DNA of 64,000 nt from Candidatus Omnitrophota bacterium. GTDB taxonomy: Bacteria; Ratteibacteria; UBA8468; B48-G9; JAFGKM01. The DNA lies in NCBI GenBank assembly GCA_023819375.1, contig JAMWDI010000003.1, forward strand, positions 62,001-126,000. Reading direction: 5' to 3'. Positions 35,221 to 44,717 of the stretch are shown here, in pieces (the stretch's first letter is position 1; each line of letters begins with the position of its first letter). The position numbers and the translations under genes were made by a program. The notes beneath the pieces were generated by a model, which was not told the DNA's origin, did no database searches, and saw nothing but the letters and a program-made list of their open reading frames with translations.

Positions 35221-35841
35221 ATGGAAAAACGAGGTTTTACTTTGATAGAACTTCTTGTGGTGGTTGCTATAATTTCCATTCTTGCAGGAGCGCTTCTTCC
35301 TGCTTTGAGTAGAGCAAGAGGAAAAGCAAGACAGGCAACATGTATGAACAATTTAAGACAGATTTATCAGGGTTTTGTAATGTATGCTAATGATTATGAC
35401 GGGAGAATTCCACCAAGAGAAGCAGGTATTGCAGAAAGTTTTCCTTTTTGTTATATAAACTGGACTAATTTTATAAGACCTATTTTTGAAAGGGAATTAT
35501 ATAAAATTGATATTATGGATTGGCCTGTATCTCCTGATTTTTATTATTGTCCAGAGGGGAAAAGGTATATTGAAAAGTTTTCAGAGGACTATCTTGGTGG
35601 AACTATTATCCCTCATACAACTTATATTATTCATACAAATCCTCCACCAGATCATCCTGGAGTGAAAGGAATGTTAATTGACGGATACTGGATTGATGAT
35701 GAAGGAAAATTTGGGGCTTCAAATATATGGTTACTTGCAGATCCTCCTTTAAAATCCAGCGGGTGGAGTGAATTTTTCCATTTAAATGGTATAAATATTT
35801 TATATCTTGATGGTCATGTAAAATGGAAAAGATGGAGGTGA
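35221..35841 (+). CDS. Type II pseudopilin, prepilin N-methylation domain with H-X9-DG C-terminal motif
   Basis: [45 protein letters not shown] and [16 protein letters not shown]. Confidence 0.92.
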   Translation: MEKRGFTLIELLVVVAIISILAGALLPALSRARGKARQATCMNNLRQIYQGFVMYANDYDGRIPPREAGIAESFPFCYINWTNFIRPIFERELYKIDIMDWPVSPDFYYCPEGKRYIEKFSEDYLGGTIIPHTTYIIHTNPPPDHPGVKGMLIDGYWIDDEGKFGASNIWLLADPPLKSSGWSEFFHLNGINILYLDGHVKWKRWR

Positions 35842-35844
35842 AAT

Positions 35845-36675
35845 ATGAGGAAGATTTTATTTGTATGTCTTTTGTTTTGTATTTTATCATTTACACAGGA
35901 AGAAACTTCTAAGGAATATGAAATTAAGTATCTTTTTACCAAAGGAAGTAACGTTTCTTATAGTTTGAAAATTGATACCATTGAGAAGTTAAATATCTCA
36001 GGGCAATACAATGAAAAGAAGAGAAAGGTAGTAATAGATTTTGATCAAATTGTAGAAAATGTTGATGAAAATGGTAATGGTATAATAAAAATGAAATATT
36101 TAGGTGGTAGTTACGATGGGATTAAAGTAGATCTTGCAGGTAAAGAAGTAACTCTAAAAAGAAATTCAAAGGGTGAAATCCTTGAAAGTGTTGGACTTGA
36201 AGAACTTTCTGCTGAATTTGTTAAAATAATTCAAAAAAGTTTATCCGATTATGTTCCAGGTTTTGATAGGATTCCTGTTAAAATTGATTTTTCAAAATTT
36301 GATTCCAATATGTTTAATGTTTACTTAGAATCTTTTACCCCTGTTTTTCCTGATAAAAAAATCAAAATTGGAGAAAGTTGGGAGAAAGAAATAATGATTC
36401 CAATTTTCTTTACAAAGGGAACTCTTGTATATACTCTTGAAAAGATTGAAGATAATAAGGCATATATAAATGTTTCTATTACTAAGAAACAGATAAAGGG
36501 GACAGGTGAACTTATATTTGATATTGAAAAAGGATATATTATTGAACAGAATCTATCAATAAGAGGAGAAAATGTAAAAACAAAAGTTGATTTAGGACAG
36601 TATGCACCTCAATATGCACAATCTTTTGACATTTCTGGCTCAGTAATAATAAAAATAAGTTTGTTTGCAAAATAA
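35845..36675 (+). CDS. Secreted hypothetical protein (DUF6263-like)
   Basis: Signal peptide and beta-rich sequence 'KIKIGESWEKEI...GTLVYTLEKIEDNKAYINVS...GTGELIFDIEKGYI'. Confidence 0.5.
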   Translation: MRKILFVCLLFCILSFTQEETSKEYEIKYLFTKGSNVSYSLKIDTIEKLNISGQYNEKKRKVVIDFDQIVENVDENGNGIIKMKYLGGSYDGIKVDLAGKEVTLKRNSKGEILESVGLEELSAEFVKIIQKSLSDYVPGFDRIPVKIDFSKFDSNMFNVYLESFTPVFPDKKIKIGESWEKEIMIPIFFTKGTLVYTLEKIEDNKAYINVSITKKQIKGTGELIFDIEKGYIIEQNLSIRGENVKTKVDLGQYAPQYAQSFDISGSVIIKISLFAK

Positions 36676-36745
36676 AATATATTTTTTCTTCTATTGTCTT
36701 ACCCATATTATCAATTTTAAGTAAATTTGTTTATTAAAAGAAGAC

Positions 36746-36774
36746 TTGACAGTATTAGATTTAAAAGGTATAAT
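36746..36774 (+). promoter_or_regulatory. groESL promoter: TTGACA-N17-TATAAT
   Basis: TTGACA 36746-36751, TATAAT 36769-36774; no CIRCE inverted repeat seen. Confidence 0.8.
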
Positions 36775-36829
36775 TATATTTTAGGTTTTTCAAAAATCAA
36801 CTCTGTTTTTAAATAAAAAGGAGGTGAAA

Positions 36830-37135
36830 ATGGCCAGTAAATTTAAAATAAGACCACTTGGAGATAGAGTAGTTGTTGAACCACTTGAGGCAGAAGAAAA
36901 AACAAAAGGTGGAATTATTTTGCCAGATACTGCAAAAGAAAAACCTCAGGAAGGTAAAGTTGTTGCTGTGGGAAAAGGAAAACTAAATGAAAAGGGGGAA
37001 TTAATTCCTATGGAAGTTAAGGTTGGAGATAAAGTATTATATGGGAAATATGCAGGAACAGAGGTTAATATTGACGATAAACAGTATATTATTTTAAGAG
37101 AAGATGATATTCTTGCTATTGTTGAAGAAAAATAA
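36830..37135 (+). CDS. groES: Co-chaperonin GroES
   Basis: [59 protein letters not shown]. Confidence 0.97.
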   Translation: MASKFKIRPLGDRVVVEPLEAEEKTKGGIILPDTAKEKPQEGKVVAVGKGKLNEKGELIPMEVKVGDKVLYGKYAGTEVNIDDKQYIILREDDILAIVEEK

Positions 37136-37149
37136 AAAGGAGGTGAAAA

Positions 37150-38772
37150 ATGGCAAAACAGATTTTACTTGGTGAAGAGGCAAGAAGGAAGATATTAGAA
37201 GGAATGGAAATAATGGCTTCAACTTTAAGACCCACTTTAGGGCCAAAAGGAAGATGCGCAGTTTTAGAAAAAAAATTTGGTTCACCAACAGTTATAAATG
37301 ATGGAGTGACTATAGCAAAGGAAATAGAACTTGAAGATCCCTATTTAAACCTTGGGGCACAACTTTTGAGAGAAGTCGCTTCAAAAACAAATGATATTGC
37401 AGGTGATGGAACCACAACTGCTTCCTTACTTGCTGTTACTATTGCTAAAGAGGGATTTAAGAATGTTGCTGCTGGAGCAAACCCTGTTCATTTAAGAAGA
37501 GGTATTGAAAAAGCAGTTAAGGCTGTTGTTGCTAAATTGAAAATGATGAGTAAACCAGTGAAAGATAAACACGAAATTCAACAAGTTGCCACAATTGCAG
37601 CAGCAAATGATCCAGAAATTGGAAAAATTATAGCAGAAGCAATGGATAAAGTTGGAAAAGAAGGAGTTATAACTGTAGAAGAAGCAAAAGGGACAGAAAC
37701 AGAACTTAAAGTTGTTGAAGGTATGCAATTTGATAGAGGATATCTTTCTCCATATTTTATTACTGATCCAGAAAGAATGGAATGTGTACTTGAAGACTGT
37801 TATATTTTGATACACGATAAAAAAATTTCTTCAGTAAAAGACATATTACCTTTACTTGAAAAAATCGCTCAAGCAGGAAAACCACTTCTTATAATTGCTG
37901 AAGAGGTAGAAGGAGAAGCCCTTGCAACTCTTGTTGTTAATAAATTGAGAGGTGTTTTACAATGTTGCGCAGTTAAAGCCCCTGGATTTGGAGAAAGAAG
38001 GAAGGCAATGCTTGAAGATATTGCGATTTTGACAGGTGGACAGGCTATTATGGAAGAATTAGGACTTAAACTTGAAAATGTTGATCTTTCAATGCTTGGA
38101 AGAGCAAAAAGAGTAATAGTTGATAAAGAAAATACAACAATCGTAGAAGGAGCAGGTTCAGCAGCAAAGATTCAAGGGAGAATTAACCAAATAAAGAGCG
38201 AAATTGAAAAAACAACTTCTGATTATGATAGGGAAAAATTACAAGAACGACTTGCAAAACTTGCTGGTGGTGTTGCAGTTATAAATGTTGGAGCACCAAC
38301 TGAAACTGATATGAAAGAAAGAAAAGCAAGAGTTGAAGATGCTTTGAGTGCAACAAGAGCAGCAGTTGAAGAAGGTGTTGTCCCTGGAGGTGGAGTTGCT
38401 CTTGTAAGATGTCAGGATGAAATTGATAAAGTTCAGTTTGAGGATGAAGATGAAAAGACAGGAGGAATGATAGTTAAAAAAGCACTTGAGGCGCCATTGA
38501 GACAAATTGCAGAAAATTCAGGACTTGATGGAGCAGTGGTTGTTCAGAAAGTAAGAGAAAGTAATAATCCAAATTTTGGATTTAATGCAGAAAAGGATGC
38601 CTTTGAAGATTTAGTTGAAGCAGGAATTATTGATCCGACAAAGGTAGTTAGAAGTGCTCTTGAGAATGCAGCAAGTATGGCAGCATTACTTCTAACAACA
38701 GAATCCTTAATTACAGAAATACCTGAGAAGAAAGAAAAAACTCCATCAACACCACCGTATCCTGAATATTAA
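37150..38772 (+). CDS. groEL: Chaperonin GroEL
   Basis: [104 protein letters not shown]. Confidence 0.98.
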   Translation: MAKQILLGEEARRKILEGMEIMASTLRPTLGPKGRCAVLEKKFGSPTVINDGVTIAKEIELEDPYLNLGAQLLREVASKTNDIAGDGTTTASLLAVTIAKEGFKNVAAGANPVHLRRGIEKAVKAVVAKLKMMSKPVKDKHEIQQVATIAAANDPEIGKIIAEAMDKVGKEGVITVEEAKGTETELKVVEGMQFDRGYLSPYFITDPERMECVLEDCYILIHDKKISSVKDILPLLEKIAQAGKPLLIIAEEVEGEALATLVVNKLRGVLQCCAVKAPGFGERRKAMLEDIAILTGGQAIMEELGLKLENVDLSMLGRAKRVIVDKENTTIVEGAGSAAKIQGRINQIKSEIEKTTSDYDREKLQERLAKLAGGVAVINVGAPTETDMKERKARVEDALSATRAAVEEGVVPGGGVALVRCQDEIDKVQFEDEDEKTGGMIVKKALEAPLRQIAENSGLDGAVVVQKVRESNNPNFGFNAEKDAFEDLVEAGIIDPTKVVRSALENAASMAALLLTTESLITEIPEKKEKTPSTPPYPEY

Positions 38773-38782
38773 TGAAAAATCA

Positions 38783-38809
38783 GCCCGCCAGTAAATGGCG
38801 GGCTTTTTT
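38783..38809 (+). terminator. Rho-independent terminator after groEL
   Basis: GCCCGCCA-gtaaa-TGGCGGGC followed by TTTTTT. Confidence 0.93.
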
Positions 38810-38819
38810 ATTTTTAGAA

Positions 38820-39092
38820 ATGAAGAGGTATCATCTTTATGTAGAAGGTATTGTTCAAGGAGTAGGTTTTAGATGGTATGCAAGAAGAATAGGAGTATCG
38901 GTAGGAGTTTTTGGATGGGTAAAAAATTTGCCTGATGGAAGAGTTGAAATAGTTGTTGAAGGTGAAGAATATAATGTAGAAAAATTTATACAAGAATTGA
39001 AAGAAGGTTATTTGGGAGATAATATAAGAGATATAAAAAAATTTGAAGAGGAATATAAGGGGGAATTTAAAACATTTGAAATAAGATTTTAA
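38820..39092 (+). CDS. acyP: Acylphosphatase
   Basis: YHLYVEGIVQGVGFRWYARRIGVSVGVFGWVKNLPDGRVEIVVEGE. Start set downstream of the groEL terminator. Confidence 0.94.
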   Translation: MKRYHLYVEGIVQGVGFRWYARRIGVSVGVFGWVKNLPDGRVEIVVEGEEYNVEKFIQELKEGYLGDNIRDIKKFEEEYKGEFKTFEIRF

Positions 39093-39094
39093 AA

Positions 39095-39469
39095 ATGAAG
39101 GATTATAAAGATGTAGCCAAAGCAGGGTTGGATGTAGAACTTCCACCAATTGAATGTTTTGAAAATCAATTTCCATCTTATACTATAACAATTGTAATTC
39201 CTGAATATACTTCTTTATGCCCAAAGACTGGACAACCAGATTTTGGAACAATAACTATTGAGTATGAACCAGATAAATGGGTGATAGAATTGAAATCTTT
39301 AAAATTTTATATACAGGCATATAGAAATCTTGGAATTTTTTATGAAAATGCAGTCAATAGAATTTTAAGAGATATAGTAAAGTATGCAAAGCCAAAATGG
39401 GTAAAAGTTAGAGGAGAGTTTAATCCAAGAGGTGGGATAAAATCAATAATTGAAGTTAAATATCCATAG
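39095..39469 (+). CDS. queF: NADPH-dependent 7-cyano-7-deazaguanine reductase QueF
   Basis: EYTSLCPKTGQPDFGTITIEYEPDKWVIELKSLKFYIQAYRN. Confidence 0.94.
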   Translation: MKDYKDVAKAGLDVELPPIECFENQFPSYTITIVIPEYTSLCPKTGQPDFGTITIEYEPDKWVIELKSLKFYIQAYRNLGIFYENAVNRILRDIVKYAKPKWVKVRGEFNPRGGIKSIIEVKYP

Positions 39470-40042
39470 TTATCTTAAATATTTTGCGAATATATCAATT
39501 TCAACATTAACTAAATCACCTATTTTTTTGTATTTTAGATTTGTATTTTCAATTGTATAAGGTATTAGATAAATTAAAACTTCGTCATTTTTAAATTCAG
39601 CAATTGTTAAAGAAACTCCATCAACTGCTATTGAACCTCTTTCAACTATATATTTTCTGTATTCTTGTGGGATTTTGATTTTCATTAAATAAAATTCACC
39701 ATTTTTTCTTAGAGATATAATTTTTGTTTTAAAATCAATATGACCTGTTATAAAATGTCCTCCTATTCTATCTCCAATTTTTAATGCTCTTTCAAGATTT
39801 ACATATTCTCCTGTTTTAATTTCACCAAGATTTGTTTGGTTTTTTGTTTGAGAACTGATAGATACAGAAAATGTTTTATTGTCAATTTTTTCTACAGTTA
39901 AACAGACACCATTTACAGAGATACTATTCCCAACTTTCAAATCATCAAAAATTTTGTCTGCTTCAATTTTAATTTCAATCCCATTTCCTTTATTTCTTTT
40001 TTCCTTTATTTTCCCTATTTCTTCAATTATCCCAGAAAACAT
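39470..40042 (-). CDS. ribE: Riboflavin synthase (alpha chain)
   Basis: MFSGIIEEIGKI, GNSISVNGVCLTV, GGHFITGHIDF, GSIAVDGVSLTIAE. Confidence 0.95.
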   Translation of the reverse strand: MFSGIIEEIGKIKEKRNKGNGIEIKIEADKIFDDLKVGNSISVNGVCLTVEKIDNKTFSVSISSQTKNQTNLGEIKTGEYVNLERALKIGDRIGGHFITGHIDFKTKIISLRKNGEFYLMKIKIPQEYRKYIVERGSIAVDGVSLTIAEFKNDEVLIYLIPYTIENTNLKYKKIGDLVNVEIDIFAKYLR

Positions 40043-40143
40043 AATCTTTTTCTATTAAAGTAAAAATTTATTTTCCTTTAAGGAATCTGTTTTGCCTTTT
40101 TTCTAAATTTTACTTTATTTTAGATGTTTTTTCAATTAACTAT

Positions 40144-41262
40144 TCAAGAAATTCTACCTTTTATCAATATATCATTGTCAATTCTTTCAACTTCTATTTT
40201 CTCAATTTGCAAGGATTCTTCTATGTTTCTTTTGTCTTTGCCCCCAAATACAGATATTGAATTTTCTCCACCAAGAATTTTGCTCCCAATGAACACCCAA
40301 ATTTCATCAAAAAGTTCATTTTCAAAAAATTCTGTTAAAGTATATTTTCCTCCTTCAACCATAATTATCCCTATATTTTTTTCAAGAAGTTTTTCAAGAA
40401 GTTTTTCAAGTTCAAATCTACCATTTTCATACGGAATTTTAATATATTCAAAGTTTGGTTTTACTGTATACTTTCCGATTTTTTCTTCTTCAATTTTTTC
40501 ATCAAAAACAATCAAAACTTTTGCTTTTTCATTTTCCCACAACTTACCCTCAGTTGGGGTTTGGCCTTTAGCATCAAGTATTATCTTGTAATATCTTTTT
40601 CTTTCAAGTATATCTTTTTTTGTTTGAAATTCATCAGGAATATAATCAAGAGTTGGATTGTCTTTTAAAATTGTATTCACACCAACCAAAATTCCGTCAA
40701 CTTCAAATCTTTTCTTTTTAAGATATTGTCTTGTTTTTTCTCCTGTTATCCACTTTGAAGAACCAGAATATGTTGCTATTTTCCCATCTATTGTTTGAGC
40801 CCATTTTAAAATTATATAGGGTCTTTTTTTTGTTATATTTGTTATATAAAATCTGTTAAATTCTTCTGCTTCATCTTCTAAAAACCCATATCTTACTTTT
40901 ATCCCATTTTCTTCAAGTATTTTAAAACCATTACCACTTACAAGTGGATTTGGATCCATTATGCAAGCAATTACTTCTTTTATTCCACTTTTTATAATTG
41001 CTTCTGTACATGGAGGTGTTTTTCCCCAATGACAGCAGGGTTCAAGATTGACATATAAAGTTGCCCCTTTTGATTTATCTTTTGCCTTATTTAATGCTTC
41101 TATTTCAGCATGAGGCAACCCGAATGCTTTATGATAACCCTCGGCTATTATTCTTTCTCCTTTTGCAATTATTGCTCCAACCATAGGATTTGGACTTACA
41201 AGCCCTTTCCCTTTTTCAGCAAGTTTAAGACATTTTTTTAAGAATTTTTTATGTTCAATCAT
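40144..41262 (-). CDS. ribD: Bifunctional riboflavin deaminase/reductase RibD
   Basis: GLVSPNPMVGAIIAK, HAEIEAL, LYVNLEPCCHWGKTPPCTEAIIKSGI, WAQTIDGKIATYSGSSKWITGE. Confidence 0.96.
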   Translation of the reverse strand: MIEHKKFLKKCLKLAEKGKGLVSPNPMVGAIIAKGERIIAEGYHKAFGLPHAEIEALNKAKDKSKGATLYVNLEPCCHWGKTPPCTEAIIKSGIKEVIACIMDPNPLVSGNGFKILEENGIKVRYGFLEDEAEEFNRFYITNITKKRPYIILKWAQTIDGKIATYSGSSKWITGEKTRQYLKKKRFEVDGILVGVNTILKDNPTLDYIPDEFQTKKDILERKRYYKIILDAKGQTPTEGKLWENEKAKVLIVFDEKIEEEKIGKYTVKPNFEYIKIPYENGRFELEKLLEKLLEKNIGIIMVEGGKYTLTEFFENELFDEIWVFIGSKILGGENSISVFGGKDKRNIEESLQIEKIEVERIDNDILIKGRIS

Positions 41263-41264
41263 TT

Positions 41265-42311
41265 TTATGTTTTCACAACTATTTTAAGAACATCTCCACT
41301 TTTAATTCTTTTAATTCCTTCTTTTATATTTTCAATTGGTATTACATCTGTTATAAAATTTTTAGCAGAAATTTTTCCAGAAGAGATTAATTCTCCCGCT
41401 TTAATATAATCATTTCTATTTGAGGCAAAGGCACCAAAAATAGAAATTTCTTTATAATGAATTATATTTGAATCAATCTGAATTATTGAATCATCTTTTG
41501 GAAGTCCACCAAAAAAACTGATTCTCCCTTTTGACCCAATTATTTCAAGCGCATCAATTTGTGCTTTTTTAGAAGGGCAAGCAGTTATAACAACATCGGC
41601 ACCAAATCCATCTGTCATTTTCATAATTTCATCTTTCAAATTAATTTTATTTAAATCCAGTAAAATTATATCAGGAAAATTCTTTCCAAATTTAATCAAT
41701 CTATCATACGCAGGATCAACAATAACAACCCTTTTACACCCTATTGCTTTACATAGGCAAGCATGCATAAAGCCGATTGGTCCCCCACCAAAAATTACAA
41801 CAAAATCATCTTCTTTTATATTTAAATAATTCTGACCATTTATACAACATGAAAGAGGCTCAATTATAGTTCCTTCAAGCAAGGACAGATTTTCAGGTAA
41901 TTTTAAAACTGCTTTCTGCTTAACCGCTGGTTCAGGAACAATCAAATATTCAGCAAATCCACCTTTATAATAATAACCGATTGCTTTTGTATCAGGACAT
42001 AAATTATAAAAGCCATTTTTACATATTTTGCATTTACCACATCCTATTGAAGTAACAATAGTAACTTTATCTCCAACTTTTATTTCAGGATAATAAACAT
42101 TTTTTCCTATTTCGTAAACAATTCCTGTAATTTCGTGACCAATAATTGCTGGTGGAATAACTTTTTTATGTCCTGAATAAAAAATCCTTACATCAGTCCC
42201 ACAAATAGCACAATATTCAACTTTTATCTTTATTTCATTTTCTCCACAGACAGGTTCTTCAATTTCTTCAATTCTAATATCTTCAATCCCATAAAGAATC
42301 GCTGCCTTCAT
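41265..42311 (-). CDS. Zinc-dependent medium-chain alcohol/sorbitol dehydrogenase
   Basis: CAICGTDVRIFYSGH, PAIIGHEITGIV, zinc-site CGKCKICKNGFYNLC, Rossmann GGGPIGFMHA. Confidence 0.93.
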   Translation of the reverse strand: MKAAILYGIEDIRIEEIEEPVCGENEIKIKVEYCAICGTDVRIFYSGHKKVIPPAIIGHEITGIVYEIGKNVYYPEIKVGDKVTIVTSIGCGKCKICKNGFYNLCPDTKAIGYYYKGGFAEYLIVPEPAVKQKAVLKLPENLSLLEGTIIEPLSCCINGQNYLNIKEDDFVVIFGGGPIGFMHACLCKAIGCKRVVIVDPAYDRLIKFGKNFPDIILLDLNKINLKDEIMKMTDGFGADVVITACPSKKAQIDALEIIGSKGRISFFGGLPKDDSIIQIDSNIIHYKEISIFGAFASNRNDYIKAGELISSGKISAKNFITDVIPIENIKEGIKRIKSGDVLKIVVKT

Positions 42312-42327
42312 ATTTTTTCTCTTTTTT

Positions 42328-43542
42328 TTAAGTTGTATAGTTTTGTATAAGGTCTTCCTTTTCCTTATAACCAATACAGAGTTCATTTAAAGGGCAATTT
42401 TCACATTTGGGATTCTCATGATTGTAACAGTAATTTGTTCCAATATTAACTAATCCATCATCAAAATTTGCAATTGAATATTGATTTCCTTTTTCATTTA
42501 AAACATAAACCAGTAAATTAGGAATCCTTTGTATTTCTATTTTTCTACTTTTCACCTTGAAATATTCTTTCATTATTTTGTTGTATTTTTCTTTAAGTTC
42601 ATCTGGCATATCATCTTCGTTAATTTTTTTTCCTCTAATATTCGTAATTCTCAAATAATTTTTCCCTTTTTTTCCTATTTCTTTCTGGATTACTTTGTAC
42701 TTTTTAAAATCCTCCTCTTTTACCAGACATAAAAAAAATCCAGTCCTCCATAAAACTCTCCCAACATTACTGTCAAAAGGAATTTCATAGGAGATATCGC
42801 TCCAAGCATTATCTTTTTTAGAACTTAATTTAAAAATACTCACATAAAACTTAGTAAATAGATGGCATGCTTTATCTCCTATTGCACTTCCAAGTCCATA
42901 TCTTTCATCATTTTTAATTTGATTGGCCATAAATTCAGCAGATTTAAAAGATTCTATCCAATCTACAAATGGTTGATATGAGGTTTTACTTTGTTTTTCC
43001 AAATCTTTTTCTAATAAATAAAAACAACATAGAGGAACTCCCCATCTATGAACAGCAAAATCAAGAACCTGTTTTGTAGAAACAATTCCTCTTTGTGATT
43101 GTGTAAAAAAAAGATTATATTTAGATGGAGAAGAATTTACTTCTTTTGCCCATATTTGGCTTCTTATATTTTTTATTTCTTGATGTTTTTCTACAATTTC
43201 GTCTATTGATATTCCCATTTCTCTGAAAAAATCAATTGGACTGTGTAAAATTTGTATTTCATTTCTATAAAGTTGATTTACTACGTTTTTCAAAAGTTCT
43301 CTTATGCCAACTATATCGGGTCCTTGATCTAAAACTACATTTAAAAGTAAATATCTTGTAAAAATTTCTCTTCTTTTAAATTTTCCATCAAATTCATCAA
43401 GTTCATCTACCTTTAATATTTTATCAGAAGTAAAATAATTCTTAAAAATATCAACTTCATAAACTGGTGGTAAATTTGGATTTTCAGAACCAATTTCACA
43501 AACTTTTTTTGTAAATTCCAACAAAAACTTAAAATTATCCAT
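42328..43542 (-). CDS. EndoIII/HhH-GPD-like protein with C-terminal Fe-S motif, partner of adjacent DNA methyltransferase
   Basis: YGLGSAIGDKACHLFTKF (HhH-like with Lys), PFDSNVGRVLWRTGF (compare VDTHVxRVxxRxG with catalytic Asp), CYNHENPKCENCPLNELC (Cx7Cx2Cx5C). Confidence 0.6.
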   Translation of the reverse strand: MDNFKFLLEFTKKVCEIGSENPNLPPVYEVDIFKNYFTSDKILKVDELDEFDGKFKRREIFTRYLLLNVVLDQGPDIVGIRELLKNVVNQLYRNEIQILHSPIDFFREMGISIDEIVEKHQEIKNIRSQIWAKEVNSSPSKYNLFFTQSQRGIVSTKQVLDFAVHRWGVPLCCFYLLEKDLEKQSKTSYQPFVDWIESFKSAEFMANQIKNDERYGLGSAIGDKACHLFTKFYVSIFKLSSKKDNAWSDISYEIPFDSNVGRVLWRTGFFLCLVKEEDFKKYKVIQKEIGKKGKNYLRITNIRGKKINEDDMPDELKEKYNKIMKEYFKVKSRKIEIQRIPNLLVYVLNEKGNQYSIANFDDGLVNIGTNYCYNHENPKCENCPLNELCIGYKEKEDLIQNYTT

Positions 43543-44275
43543 TTTGTTTTGTAAATAGATCAGCATCTATTTCTTCAAGTCTTTTCTTTGCAAACTTACA
43601 ATATTCTGGGACTATTTCAAAACCAATAAAATGTCTATTTAGTAATTTTGCAGCAACTGCAACTGTCCCTGAACCTAAAAATGGGTCAAGAATAATATCT
43701 TTTTCATCACTGCTAAAAAGAATCAATTTTTTCACAAGTTCTATAGGTAACTTTGTAGGTGTTTTCAGTTTTCCAATCCAGTACTCCCTATTTACAACTA
43801 TTACATCTTCTGGATAATGTTCAATTTTATTAAATTTATATTTTTTAGCATGCTTTACTACAAATAAAATGTGATAATGACTTGTGACAAATTTTCTTTC
43901 GGTATAAACTCCAAACTGATATTTCCAGATTAAATGATTTATTTGAATAAAACCAACTTCATCAATAGCATTCAAAACATCTTTTAAGTTTGTCCATCCA
44001 GAAAAAACATACATACTCCCAGTTATTTTTAAAATTCTATAACATTCTTTCATCCAGTTATAAGAGAATTCATAATATTTTTCTTTCGGTATTTCATTAT
44101 AACCCTCAATTATTCTTTCATTTTTTCTGTTATAGTTATTTCTTTTTTCTTTAAAATCTATAGCAAAAGGTGGGTCTGTAATAACTAAATCAATGCTTTC
44201 ATTAGGAATTTCTTTCAGTAATTTTAATGCATCTCCACAATATACTTCATCAATTAAAAACTTTCCTATTTTCAT
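43535..44275 (-). CDS. Site-specific DNA methyltransferase (N6-adenine/N4-cytosine class)
   Basis: YCGDALKLLKEIPNESIDLVITDPPFAIDF (motif IV) and DIILDPFLGSGTVAVAAKLLNRHFIGFEI (motif I). Confidence 0.93.
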   Translation of the reverse strand: MKIGKFLIDEVYCGDALKLLKEIPNESIDLVITDPPFAIDFKEKRNNYNRKNERIIEGYNEIPKEKYYEFSYNWMKECYRILKITGSMYVFSGWTNLKDVLNAIDEVGFIQINHLIWKYQFGVYTERKFVTSHYHILFVVKHAKKYKFNKIEHYPEDVIVVNREYWIGKLKTPTKLPIELVKKLILFSSDEKDIILDPFLGSGTVAVAAKLLNRHFIGFEIVPEYCKFAKKRLEEIDADLFTKQNG

Positions 44276-44637
44276 TTCTTTTCCACTGTTATTTTCTCTC
44301 CACTTTTAACATTTTCAAGAATTTTTAAGTCCGACTTTATTTTTCCTATTATCTCAACAGAACTTGCAGGTATTATTTTTTCGCCTTTGCTTATTGGAGT
44401 AGGTCCGAAAAATAGACACATACAATTTCCATCAGGCCAATATCCTATATCTCCTTTTTCAACTTCATTTTTAGGATTTTGGATAGAACTTTTAACAGGA
44501 ATTTCAAAGTATATCTCTTTTCCCCATAATCTTGCCTTTGATGTAATTGGAAGTTTTTCAATTATTTTTTTCCCAAGTTCTGTTTCAAATATTTCAATTT
44601 CAATTTCAGAGTTTTCAAATTTTATTTTACCTTCCAT
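44272..44637 (-). CDS. Cyclophilin-like fold protein (TM1367-like family)
   Basis: GKKIIEKLPITSKARLWGKEIYFEIPV...VEKGDIGYWPDGNCMCLFFGPTPIS; ATGA overlap with MTase gene. Confidence 0.7.
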   Translation of the reverse strand: MEGKIKFENSEIEIEIFETELGKKIIEKLPITSKARLWGKEIYFEIPVKSSIQNPKNEVEKGDIGYWPDGNCMCLFFGPTPISKGEKIIPASSVEIIGKIKSDLKILENVKSGEKITVEKK

Positions 44638-44717
44638 TTTTACCTCCTTCCCTTTTTATTTTATCATTATTTAAAATATAATAATAAAAAATATCAAAAA
44701 ATCAAAAAGGAGTTAAA

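Noticed and set aside
36676-36829. Possible CIRCE/HrcA operator upstream of groES
   Set aside because: No TTAGCACTC-N9-GAGTGCTAA-like inverted repeat visible.
40043-40143. FMN riboswitch in rib locus
   Set aside because: Conserved RFN element sequences not recognisable; location is between ribD and ribE rather than upstream of the operon.
40124-40591. 155-aa plus-strand ORF antisense to ribD
   Set aside because: Low-complexity Ser/Phe/Ile translation typical of antisense to AT-rich coding sequence; ribD is clearly the real gene.
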